Shown: positions 27,058-34,708 of the stretch, piece by piece
How positions within the stretch are numbered: position 1 is the stretch's first letter
How the letters are laid out: each line of letters opens with the position of its first letter
Assembly: GCA_046329585.1 (NCBI GenBank)
Contig: JAXLUI010000001.1
Coordinates: forward strand, 1,116,001 to 1,180,000
Source of the DNA: DLKC01 sp002478885
GTDB lineage: Bacteria; Bacteroidota; Bacteroidia; Chitinophagales; Chitinophagaceae
Length of the DNA stretch: 64,000 nt
Direction: 5' to 3'
The notes under the pieces: model-generated
Database searches by the model: none
What the model was told of the DNA's origin: nothing
The model's input: only the letters and a program-made list of their open reading frames with translations
Program-made: the position numbers and the translations under genes

Positions 27058-27975
27058 ATGCAACGCAGAAAATTTATGCAGCAATCAGTGCTTGCTTCGG
27101 CTGGTATGCTGGCAGCTTCGGCAGCAACCGCTTCGGGAAAAACAAATAAGGCAAGTGGCAAACCGTTTAATCTCAATTATGGCATTCACGATGGTATGTT
27201 TGAAGATAATGCCGGCAAAGATTTTACCGACCAGATAAAGTTTGCGTACGATATGGGGTTTCGCGCCATAGAAGACAATGGCTTTATGGACCGTCCCGTT
27301 GATCAGCAGAAAAAGATCGGCGATACACTCGCAAAACTCGGGATGAGCATGGGCGTGTTCGTAATGAATTTCGATCACTGGCCGGTAAAGACATCGCTTA
27401 CCTCGGGCAGCAAAGAATGGAGAGATAAGTTTTTAAAATCATGCAACGATGCCATTGAAGTCGCTAAACGATGTAATGGCAAATGGATAACCGTCGTGCC
27501 CGGCAATTACGAACGCAGCCTGCCAATGGAATACCAGACAAGTAATGTAATCGAAGCATTACGGCCCGCATGTGATATGCTCGAACCGCATGGCCTGGTG
27601 ATGGTGCTTGAAGCATTAAGCGATACACCCGACCTGTTTCTTCGCCACAGCGATCAGACTTTCATGATATGCAAAGCGGTCAATAGTCCATCTTGCAAAT
27701 TTCTTTTCGACATGTATCACATGCAACGCAACGAAGGCAATATCATTAATAACATAGATGCTGCATGGGACGAGATCGGTTATTTCCAGATTGGCGATAA
27801 CCCCGGGCGCAACGAACCAACTACCGGTGAAATGAATTACAAAAACATTTTTAAACATATTCACAGCAAGGGTTACAAGGGTGTGCTCGGCATGGAACAT
27901 GGCACTTTAAATCCGGGTAAGGAAGGTGAAATGAAACTCATTGAAGCTTACAGGTGGAGCGATGATTTCTTATAA
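27058..27975 (+). CDS. Sugar phosphate isomerase/epimerase-like TIM-barrel protein, Tat-type signal
   Basis: 305 aa. The N-terminus QRRKFMQQSVLASAGMLAAS carries a twin-arginine motif, suggesting Tat export of a folded protein. The rest is an AP-endonuclease-2-like TIM barrel: MVLEALSDTPDLFL and FLFDMYHMQRNEGN have the conserved Glu and Asp/His metal positions of hydroxypyruvate isomerase and xylose-isomerase-like enzymes, and FQIGDNPGRNEPTTGEMNY is typical of the hydroxypyruvate isomerase-like branch. Substrate unknown. It ends at a bidirectional terminator shared with the DUF3810 gene. Confidence 0.85.
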   Translation: MQRRKFMQQSVLASAGMLAASAATASGKTNKASGKPFNLNYGIHDGMFEDNAGKDFTDQIKFAYDMGFRAIEDNGFMDRPVDQQKKIGDTLAKLGMSMGVFVMNFDHWPVKTSLTSGSKEWRDKFLKSCNDAIEVAKRCNGKWITVVPGNYERSLPMEYQTSNVIEALRPACDMLEPHGLVMVLEALSDTPDLFLRHSDQTFMICKAVNSPSCKFLFDMYHMQRNEGNIINNIDAAWDEIGYFQIGDNPGRNEPTTGEMNYKNIFKHIHSKGYKGVLGMEHGTLNPGKEGEMKLIEAYRWSDDFL

Positions 27976-27977
27976 CG

Positions 27978-28058
27978 ATTTTTGTTACCCGGCTTCAGCA
28001 ACACCGGTTTAACATCGTTGCGCGAAATGCCGGCTTATCCGGCATCGCACACTTCAAC
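27978..28058 (-). repeat. REP-like repeat family 2, copy c (reverse, split core)
   Basis: The core is split: GTTGCG, then 22 bp containing ATGCCGG / CCGGCAT, then TCGCACACTTCAAC. The insert extends the core palindrome into a longer hairpin. Confidence 0.6.
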
Positions 28059-28075
28059 TGCAAAACAATAGTCAT

Positions 28076-28105
28076 CAAAAGATGCCCCGAACAGGCATCT
28101 TTTTT
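28076..28105. terminator. Bidirectional terminator
   Basis: AAAAGATGCC and GGCATCTTTTTT around CCGAACA, between convergent genes at 27975 and 28116. Confidence 0.8.
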
Positions 28106-28115
28106 ATTGGCAATG

Positions 28116-29213
28116 CTACAATTTGCCGTATTTTTTTTCATAGGCAATAAGCCAGCCGATTACTTCGTCATAAGTGTCCAAACCTTTGGGCTGGTTGTTG
28201 GCCTGGAGATATTTCCCATACAGCAGGCTGATGTACGGCTCAACCGGGTTACGGTGCTCTGCGAGGAATTTCCGGTATGTACTAAAGTCTTTTTTCACCA
28301 AAGTATCGAGCGATTTGTACTGCTCTTTTGCGAGCAGGGAATCCATCATAAAAAGTTTGCTGTTGGAATAAGCGAACAGGTCGAAGTACGCAGAATACCT
28401 GAAATATCGCTTGTCAGATGATACCGCGGCGAGGTAGCCGCTGAAATTAGCCTCATCTTCCGAGCCGTAGCCCAGTTGATGGCCTATTTCATGGCAGGCC
28501 GTATACGGAATTACAAATGCGGGCACTGTGGTGTTTACCTGCGCCTCACCACTAAAGGGATCGTAATAGCCAAGAAAACCGGTATAATTACCCAGCCATC
28601 CATAGAGCGAGGATTTTATCGAAAATGCCGTGTAATTGAGAAAAGGGTAGCGCAGGTATGCTTTTGCATAGGCTTCGTCGGCCTCCAGGAATATTTCTTT
28701 TGCGTCAGGATAGGCAAATGTGCTATCGCCAAGAGAACGCCGTGCTTCATTTACTTTTTGTACGAGTTGCTGCGTCAGGTTTTTAACATCCGCTTCGTTG
28801 TATGCTTTCGGGTCAAGTTTTAATTGAAAGGCTATGCCCAGCCTGTTATAGTTAAGCCCCCATAAAACATTAAAAACAAAGTAAACCCAGAGAGCTATAA
28901 AAATCGTTCGGTAAAAAGAATAGAGAAAAGTCTGAACGGAAACGCGCCTTTTTATTACCGCCGCGACTGTTTTGAAAAGCCTCACAGCCATCCACGCGCC
29001 GGCAAGTGTATAAAGAATATCGCCAATACTGAAAGGAATCCAGCCTGTAACCAACCGGAGCACGACGCTGATAACGGGGTATATCTTCCCGCTGTAATAC
29101 GCCTCTACCACCGCCGGGAAATAAGAAAATACATTAATGACAATCGCGAACAGGAAAATAAACAGGAACCACGCCAGGGACTTTTTCGTCACTTTTTTTC
29201 CATCCTTTTTCAT
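28116..29213 (-). CDS. DUF3810 family membrane protein with HExxH motif
   Basis: 365 aa from the ATG at 29213, which starts KKDGKKVTKKSLAWFLFIFL; the longer frame adds a weak hydrophobic leader. Three TM helices lie in the first ~150 residues. The soluble part carries YTACHEIGHQLGYGSEDEANF, a zincin-like H-E-x-x-H with a downstream glutamate, so it is a putative membrane-bound metalloprotease facing the periplasm. The family is common in Bacteroidota and its substrate is unknown. Monocistronic. Confidence 0.85.
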   Translation of the reverse strand: MKKDGKKVTKKSLAWFLFIFLFAIVINVFSYFPAVVEAYYSGKIYPVISVVLRLVTGWIPFSIGDILYTLAGAWMAVRLFKTVAAVIKRRVSVQTFLYSFYRTIFIALWVYFVFNVLWGLNYNRLGIAFQLKLDPKAYNEADVKNLTQQLVQKVNEARRSLGDSTFAYPDAKEIFLEADEAYAKAYLRYPFLNYTAFSIKSSLYGWLGNYTGFLGYYDPFSGEAQVNTTVPAFVIPYTACHEIGHQLGYGSEDEANFSGYLAAVSSDKRYFRYSAYFDLFAYSNSKLFMMDSLLAKEQYKSLDTLVKKDFSTYRKFLAEHRNPVEPYISLLYGKYLQANNQPKGLDTYDEVIGWLIAYEKKYGKL

Positions 29214-29352
29214 TGTTCGGTCAATTAGAAAGCTAAAATCAGGAATTTGCACGTATAAAACCCACATTAAGCCGATAAACATTAAAAACCCAATATGCGT
29301 TGCTATAAATAAAGAAATCCTTCGGGCATTGATTTAAAAGCATATGTATACC

Positions 29353-29384
29353 TTTGGATTGAAATGGTTTTTCTGTTACCTTTG
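29353..29384 (+). promoter_or_regulatory. Bacteroidota consensus promoter of yceD-rpmF-plsX
   Basis: TTTG (29353-29356), 20 bp, then TACCTTTG (29377-29384): a near-perfect -33/-7 pair for the primary sigma factor of Bacteroidota. It lies inside the longest possible yceD frame and therefore sets the real start at 29404. Confidence 0.75.
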
Positions 29385-29403
29385 CCAGCCCAAAAAAAGT
29401 GAG

Positions 29404-29949
29404 ATGAACCACCGGAGAGCATATGAAATTGCGTTTGTAGGATTAAAGCCGGGAGTACATTCCTTTGAATACCAGGTGGATAGCAAGTTCTTTACTCATT
29501 ATGGCGACCAGGATTTTTCAAACTGTAAAGCTTCTATAAAGCTGCAGTTGGAGAAAAATAATGCTTTCATGTTGCTAACTTTTGATGTTGACGGCCGGGC
29601 CGACGTAAATTGTGACCGCTGTGGCAACAGTCTGAATATGCAACTTTGGGACGAATTTAAGGTTACGGTGAAAATGGTGGAAGATCCGGAAACAATGAAT
29701 AACCAGGAGGAAGATCCCGACGTGTTTTACCTGGCCCGGACTGAAAGTCACCTTTATGTAGGAGACTGGATATACGAATTCATTAACCTGAGCATTCCAA
29801 TGCAGCGGATGTGCAGTGAAGAGGAAATGGGCGGCCCACAATGCAACAAAGAAGTGTTGGAGAAGCTGAAAAAGATGCAGGAAGACGTAAACAAGGAAAA
29901 CAACACCGTGTGGAAAGGCCTGGAGAAGTTTAAAAATATGGAAGAATAA
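29404..29949 (+). CDS. yceD: YceD family protein (DUF177)
   Basis: 181 aa. The ATG at 29404 is chosen because the promoter at 29353-29384 would otherwise lie in the gene. It contains VNCDRCGNSLNMQL, the conserved cysteine pair of the family, and a DPDVFYLARTESHLYVGDWIYE segment typical of the Bacteroidota form (quoted in two parts: DPDVFYLART and LYVGDWIYEF). YceD proteins affect 23S rRNA accumulation and are almost always encoded just before rpmF, as here. Confidence 0.88.
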   Translation: MNHRRAYEIAFVGLKPGVHSFEYQVDSKFFTHYGDQDFSNCKASIKLQLEKNNAFMLLTFDVDGRADVNCDRCGNSLNMQLWDEFKVTVKMVEDPETMNNQEEDPDVFYLARTESHLYVGDWIYEFINLSIPMQRMCSEEEMGGPQCNKEVLEKLKKMQEDVNKENNTVWKGLEKFKNMEE

Positions 29950-29978
29950 CCGGCATGTTAGACGACTGAAAAGCCGCG

Positions 29979-30036
29979 GCACAAGTGAGTGACACAACAA
30001 ACGATGCCAGGAGCGCAAAAGCCGGAAACAAAAAAG
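29979..30036 (+). repeat. REP-like repeat family 2, copy d (forward, variant core)
   Basis: CACAAGTGAGTGACACAAC, ACGATGCCAGGAGCGCAAAA, GCCGG. The core reads GAGTGACACAAC instead of TGTGCGACGCAAC. It lies inside the yceD-rpmF gap. Confidence 0.75.
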
Positions 30037-30067
30037 ATTAATTTTTTAGACGTATAAATTTTGAATT

Positions 30068-30262
30068 ATGCCAAATCCGAAACGCAGACACTCACAACAG
30101 CGTAGTGCAAAGAGAAGAACACATTACATAGCTGAGTCTGTTACATTAAGCAAAGATTCCACCACGGGTGAAACACATGTACGCCACCGCGCACATGTAA
30201 GCGAAGGCAAACTCTATTACAAGGGTAAGCTCGTTGCTGAAAAGGCTCCGTTGAAGGCTTAA
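30068..30262 (+). CDS. rpmF: 50S ribosomal protein L32
   Basis: 64 aa, the normal length, with MPNPKRRHSQQRSAKRRTH at the start, the hallmark of bL32. It is a component of the large ribosomal subunit. This form lacks the zinc-binding cysteines found in some bL32 proteins. It sits between yceD and plsX in the widely conserved order; a repeat (copy d) occupies the gap before it. Confidence 0.97.
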   Translation: MPNPKRRHSQQRSAKRRTHYIAESVTLSKDSTTGETHVRHRAHVSEGKLYYKGKLVAEKAPLKA

Positions 30263-30293
30263 TCTTTTCTAATTAACTCTCAGAATCCCGGAA

Positions 30294-31238
30294 ATGAATA
30301 TTGCTTTAGACATGATGGGTGGCGACTTTGCACCGCTTGAAGCGGTGAAAGGTCTGCAACTTTATTTTGCCGCGAATTCAAATCCGGCTTTTGTATTTTG
30401 TTTAGGCGATGAAACCCGGGTGCAGCCACTTTTGCAGGAGTATAATATTCCTGCCGATAAAATAAAGCTGGTGCACGCCCCGGAAATAATCGGTTATCAC
30501 GAGTCTCCCACACGTGCATTAAAAGAGAAACAAAAGTCTTCCATCGCCATAGGTTTCTACCTTCTGGCATCCGGTAAGGTCGATGCTTTTATAAGTGCGG
30601 GTAACACCGGTGCCATGCTGGTGGGTACCATGTATACCATCAAAACCATCGATGGAGTTTTACGCCCATCCATTCCCACAATCGTTCCGAAACTCAACGG
30701 CGGAACGGGCTTGTTGCTAGATGTTGGTTTAAATGTCGATTGCAAACCAGAACAGCTCAACCAGTTCGCAATACTGGGCAGCCTTTACATGCAGCACATC
30801 TTCAACATCAGCAATCCACGCGTTGGATTACTCAATGTTGGCGAAGAAGAAGGCAAAGGCAACCAGGTTTTACAGGCCACTTTTCCCCTGATGAAAGAAA
30901 ACAGCAAGATCAATTTTTTTGGAAATGTAGAAGGCCGCGACCTGTTTTACGACAAAACCGATGTTACGGTATGCGACGGTTTTACCGGCAATGTTATCCT
31001 CAAAATGGCCGAAACCCTTTACGACATCGCTGCCAGCCGCAATGTTGGAAACGATGAGTATTTCAATCGCTTTCACTATGAAAATTATGGCGGAACGCCG
31101 GTGCTTGGTGTAGCAAAACCCGTTGTGATTGGCCATGGCATCAGCAACGACAAGGCATTCAAAAACATGATTGCTTCGGCCGAGAAAATGATCGAAAGCG
31201 ACCTCTGCAACAAGATCAAGGAAAGCTTTTCCGCTTAA
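30294..31238 (+). CDS. plsX: Phosphate acyltransferase PlsX
   Basis: 314 aa. Converts acyl-ACP to acyl-phosphate for phospholipid synthesis. The start IALDMMGGDFAPLEAVKG, FISAGNTGAML, and FYDKTDVTVCDGFTGNVILK (20 residues) are family signatures. It follows rpmF by 31 bp, so it is co-transcribed with yceD and rpmF. The usual next gene, fabH, is not here; a repeat (copy e) follows. Confidence 0.96.
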   Translation: MNIALDMMGGDFAPLEAVKGLQLYFAANSNPAFVFCLGDETRVQPLLQEYNIPADKIKLVHAPEIIGYHESPTRALKEKQKSSIAIGFYLLASGKVDAFISAGNTGAMLVGTMYTIKTIDGVLRPSIPTIVPKLNGGTGLLLDVGLNVDCKPEQLNQFAILGSLYMQHIFNISNPRVGLLNVGEEEGKGNQVLQATFPLMKENSKINFFGNVEGRDLFYDKTDVTVCDGFTGNVILKMAETLYDIAASRNVGNDEYFNRFHYENYGGTPVLGVAKPVVIGHGISNDKAFKNMIASAEKMIESDLCNKIKESFSA

Positions 31239-31260
31239 TTACAGCACTTCGCAATAATAT

Positions 31261-31345
31261 TTTTTTTGAACCAGGCAGTAAAGCCTGTGACATCGCCGTT
31301 TGCACCCGTCCCGAGAGGCACGATTCGGGGTCGCACACTTCAACG
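31261..31345 (-). repeat. REP-like repeat family 2, copy e (reverse, split core)
   Basis: The core is split as in copy c: GTTTGC, then ~27 bp containing CCCGA / TTCGGG, then TCGCACACTTCAACG. Confidence 0.55.
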
Positions 31346-31388
31346 TTCAGAAATTGTTGTAGCTTTTAAAATGGGGCTGGGTTTTCCT

Positions 31389-31396
31389 TAGCTTTG
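31389..31396 (+). promoter_or_regulatory. -7 box of the saccharopine dehydrogenase-like gene
   Basis: TAGCTTTG fits TAnnTTTG, with a T-rich -33 candidate ~21 bp upstream. It precedes the ATG at 31418 and rules against the longer frame that starts inside it. Confidence 0.5.
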
Positions 31397-31417
31397 CCGC
31401 CTCAAAAACACAGTCAT

Positions 31418-32545
31418 ATGAAGATAGCAGTATTAGGCAGTGGAATGGTCGGGCGCACAATGGCCATAGATCTTTCAACAAAACACGAAGTAACTTCTTT
31501 CGATGCAAGCGAAAATGCATTGAGCATTTTAAAAGCAAAAGCCCCCAATATAACAACAGTAAAAGCAGACCTCTCTGACTATAATAATTACAGCACCCTG
31601 CTTGCAGGCTTTGATCTCGCCATTACAGCAGTTCCGGGTTTTATGGGTTATGCTACACTGGAAGCCGTAATAAAAGCAGGAATGAATGTAGTTGATATAT
31701 CATTCTTTCCGGAAGATGCACTTGCCCTCGACAAACTGGCAAAGGAAAAAAATGTAACAGCGATCACCGATTGCGGTGTAGCACCGGGTGTGAGCAACCT
31801 CGTTATCGGTAGGTACAACGAGGAAATGATTATCGACAGTTTCGAATGCTATGTAGGAGGCTTGCCTAAGCTGAGGAAAAAACCTTTTGAATACAAGGCC
31901 CCCTTCTCCCCGATCGACGTAATTGAAGAGTACACAAGACCGGCCAGGTTGAAAGAGAACGGTCAGATTGTTGTAAAACCGGCTATGACCGAAGTTGAAC
32001 TGATGGACTTTGATGAAGTAGGAACCCTCGAATGCTTTAATACCGATGGCCTTCGTTCCATCCTCTTTACAATGCCACACGTTCCCAATCAAAAAGAAAA
32101 GACATTGCGTTACCCTGGACATGCGGAACTGATCATCGCGTTACAAAGAAGCGGGTTTTTCGCTGCAGAGCCGATTAACTATAAAGGCAAAACCATCAAC
32201 CCGCTGGAATTTACCTCAGCTGTTTTATTAAATGAATGGAAACTCGGCACAACGGAGGAAGAATTGACAATAATGAAAGTTATTGTAAAAGGAACGATGA
32301 ACGGGCAGCCTAAAACAATTGAATACAGTGTGCTCGATAAATATGATACCGCAACCCAGACTTCTTCTATGTCGCGTACAACAGGCTATACTTGCACAGC
32401 CGCCGCCAATGCGTTTGCAGAGGGCTTATTTAGCGGGAAAGGCGTGTTTCCACCGGAACTGGTTGGTAAACACAAAGCTTGTTTTGATTACATTCTACAA
32501 TACCTGAAAGAAAGAAACGTAAACTGGATAAAGAAAGAATATTAA
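31418..32545 (+). CDS. Saccharopine dehydrogenase family protein
   Basis: 375 aa from the ATG at 31418. The Rossmann start KIAVLGSGMVGRTMAIDLS binds NAD(P). The mid-region DCGVAPGVSNLVIGRY and the C-terminal catalytic domain are those of Lys9-like saccharopine dehydrogenases. In the lysine pathway the family forms or cleaves saccharopine; many bacterial members use other amino-acid substrates, so the exact reaction is open. Monocistronic, ending at the terminator at 32550. Confidence 0.85.
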   Translation: MKIAVLGSGMVGRTMAIDLSTKHEVTSFDASENALSILKAKAPNITTVKADLSDYNNYSTLLAGFDLAITAVPGFMGYATLEAVIKAGMNVVDISFFPEDALALDKLAKEKNVTAITDCGVAPGVSNLVIGRYNEEMIIDSFECYVGGLPKLRKKPFEYKAPFSPIDVIEEYTRPARLKENGQIVVKPAMTEVELMDFDEVGTLECFNTDGLRSILFTMPHVPNQKEKTLRYPGHAELIIALQRSGFFAAEPINYKGKTINPLEFTSAVLLNEWKLGTTEEELTIMKVIVKGTMNGQPKTIEYSVLDKYDTATQTSSMSRTTGYTCTAAANAFAEGLFSGKGVFPPELVGKHKACFDYILQYLKERNVNWIKKEY

Positions 32546-32549
32546 ACGC

Positions 32550-32576
32550 AACCGGCCCGCTTACAGCGGGCCGGTT
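32550..32576. terminator. Bidirectional terminator
   Basis: AACCGGCCCGC / GCGGGCCGGTT, an 11-bp stem with a TTACA loop, between convergent genes at 32545 and 32597. Confidence 0.8.
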
Positions 32577-32596
32577 TACTATTTTCAGTTTTGATA

Positions 32597-33115
32597 TTAT
32601 CCAAGATAAATTTCCAGTAATCCATCGGGAAGTGCTACATGTACTTCTTTTTTCGCATGATCGATCTTTCTCAGCGTTTCCGCGTGTAAAGGCACCAGGG
32701 CTTCTTTGCCCGAAACATTGATCCTTAGTAATACCTGGTGTGGTTGTTCAATGGTTTCTTCCACTGTGCCAACGTATTTTCCTTCGTTTATTAACCTGTA
32801 ACCAATCAAAGCGATCGGTGCATTCTTAGGAACCAGCTTTAAAAAATCATCTTTCAGCAACCAGACCTTTTTTGGGACAAGCAACTTCGCCTTCTCTCTT
32901 GTATCAACTCCTTCAAGCTTAAGGTAAGATTCTTCGTGATCCTTTGCCTTCGACGATTGTACAAAGTACGGGATTTCAGCACCTTTCTGTTGCTCCACAA
33001 ACACGGCTTCGATATTTTTGAAAATGGTTTTCTTACCAAGGCCATGTTTTAAAATGAGCTCGCCGGTAACGCCCGATGCCGCTACAAACTTGCCGACATT
33101 GATGTATTCATTCAT
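32597..33115 (-). CDS. rimM: 16S rRNA processing protein RimM
   Basis: 172 aa. Starts NEYINVGKFVAASGVTGELI, the RimM N-domain, and ends in a PRC-barrel with VPLHAETLRKIDHAKKEVHV. It assists maturation of the 30S head by binding S19. It usually sits next to rpsP and trmD; here neither neighbours it. Confidence 0.94.
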   Translation of the reverse strand: MNEYINVGKFVAASGVTGELILKHGLGKKTIFKNIEAVFVEQQKGAEIPYFVQSSKAKDHEESYLKLEGVDTREKAKLLVPKKVWLLKDDFLKLVPKNAPIALIGYRLINEGKYVGTVEETIEQPHQVLLRINVSGKEALVPLHAETLRKIDHAKKEVHVALPDGLLEIYLG

Positions 33116-33189
33116 TGCAGCGCAAAGCTAAGGAGTATCCCGCAATGCTTGCCGCGGGATACTGTATTAGTGTTGCTCATCGCGGCAAA

Positions 33190-33240
33190 GTACAAGTGTG
33201 CGACGCAACAAAGATGCCTGTTGGTAAAAGGCCTGGCCCA
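33190..33240 (+). repeat. REP-like repeat family 2, copy f (forward)
   Basis: GTACAAGTGTGCGACGCAAC, AAAGATGCC, GGTAAAAGGCCTGG, in the gap between the protease gene and rimM. A separate hairpin GTATCCCGC / GCGGGATAC lies at 33138-33165. Confidence 0.8.
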
Positions 33241-33250
33241 AGAATTCACC

Positions 33251-34708
33251 TTATTTTACAACCATGACTTTAGTTTTCATTAGTGCATTGGGCGTTTGCA
33301 GCATGATAAAATACAACCCTGCACTTAAGGAATGAATATCGGCCGGAATGGTGTGGGCGCCTGCATTCAAGACGCCCAATCGTATACTCTTTACCTGTCG
33401 CATATTCATATCATAAATTTTGATTTCGGCATTGTCTGTATTGGCATTCAGGTAAAACGAAAGTTGCACAGATGACGAGGCTGGATTAGGATAAGCAAAT
33501 AAATCTGCTTTTTGTGTTGCCGGAAGACTGGTCTGCTGATTTTGAAAAGATGTTGTCACCGATCCATTCAACGTATAACCATTGCTTATTGTATCGCAGA
33601 ATGAATGGCGGATAAAAACCTGTCCGCCTGAACCGGGAACAGCATCGAACCCAGGCTCCAGAAAAACGGTTTGCCCCGCACCCAAAGATGTATTTGCAGT
33701 GCCGGTAATAAGCACAGTACCCGAAGTAGTAAGTGTTGTTACCGCCGAGTTCATATGATAACCGCTGCTGATGCTGTAAGGCCCGTCCACAGCTGTTTGT
33801 GGCGATTCGGTTGCCTGCAGGGCAGAAGAGGTGCTGAGAAAAGAAGTTACCCGTGTATATTGGCCGTTTGTAATGATGTACGACGGGTAGAACGCACTAC
33901 ACCAATAACTCATCATGTTTGTATATGGCGGGCTGTAATCCGATCTGCCTTTGGGATCTTTACAGGTTCCGTTATAAGTGCAACCGCCATTGGTGGCAGA
34001 ATAACAGGATGAAGCATTTTCATATGCGAAGGCATATGGATCGGCTTTGGTGTCTGCAATTAAATCGGCAGAAGTAGAGCCGTTGGAGCCGTCTATATTT
34101 TCAAGGCCGTTTCCATTTGCAAAATCGAAAGTGTGCAACAGGCCAAAACAATGGCCCACCTCGTGCTCCAATACGCCCTGCCCTGCATAAGACTTCGCTA
34201 TAATAGTCCATGCACTGGGGATGCCGTATGTTACCCCTGACGACCCGCCGCCGCTGGAGCCATTCTGTCCACCCAACTGATCGATATAAAACACGGTAAT
34301 GCAGTTTTGTAATCCATACGGCAGAAATATTTTATAGCTGTCGTTACTGGTATTAAAAGTATCAAGCGCAGTGTTGTACAAATGATCAAAACCCATATTG
34401 ATGAAGCAAATATTATCTTTCGAATAAGCGCCCACAAGATGTTTAAAATCCTGTGCAATCTGGGCTTCTGTTATGTCAAAAAGCTTACCGCCTGCAGGAT
34501 CAACGATGCGGAAAAATACGCGTATTACCACGGGCGATGTTAATGCCGGCTGAAGCCGGTGATTCACCCTTTCATATGCAAGCGCATTGTTCAAAGCAGC
34601 TTTGTCTAACTGGTAAGGCTTTATGATGTTTTGCTGTGACCGGACGAACAAAAAACAGGCAAAAAAAGACAACAGCAAAATTGATTTCTTCAGTATTGTC
34701 GTTCTCAT
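33251..34708 (-). CDS. Secreted pappalysin-like M43 zinc metalloprotease with T9SS domain
   Basis: 485 aa. N-terminal signal peptide (KKSILLLSFFACFLFVRSQ). The catalytic site VLEHEVGHCFGLLHTF is the metzincin H-E-x-x-H-x-x-G-x-x-H pattern of family M43. After a disordered 'past-the-end' region comes a C-terminal T9SS domain (LFAYPNPASSSVQLSFYL, then LSAGLYFIML), so it is exported to the cell surface or medium. Its ATG overlaps the stop of the upstream adhesin-like gene by 4 bp (ATGA), implying translational coupling. Confidence 0.9.
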   Translation of the reverse strand: MRTTILKKSILLLSFFACFLFVRSQQNIIKPYQLDKAALNNALAYERVNHRLQPALTSPVVIRVFFRIVDPAGGKLFDITEAQIAQDFKHLVGAYSKDNICFINMGFDHLYNTALDTFNTSNDSYKIFLPYGLQNCITVFYIDQLGGQNGSSGGGSSGVTYGIPSAWTIIAKSYAGQGVLEHEVGHCFGLLHTFDFANGNGLENIDGSNGSTSADLIADTKADPYAFAYENASSCYSATNGGCTYNGTCKDPKGRSDYSPPYTNMMSYWCSAFYPSYIITNGQYTRVTSFLSTSSALQATESPQTAVDGPYSISSGYHMNSAVTTLTTSGTVLITGTANTSLGAGQTVFLEPGFDAVPGSGGQVFIRHSFCDTISNGYTLNGSVTTSFQNQQTSLPATQKADLFAYPNPASSSVQLSFYLNANTDNAEIKIYDMNMRQVKSIRLGVLNAGAHTIPADIHSLSAGLYFIMLQTPNALMKTKVMVVK

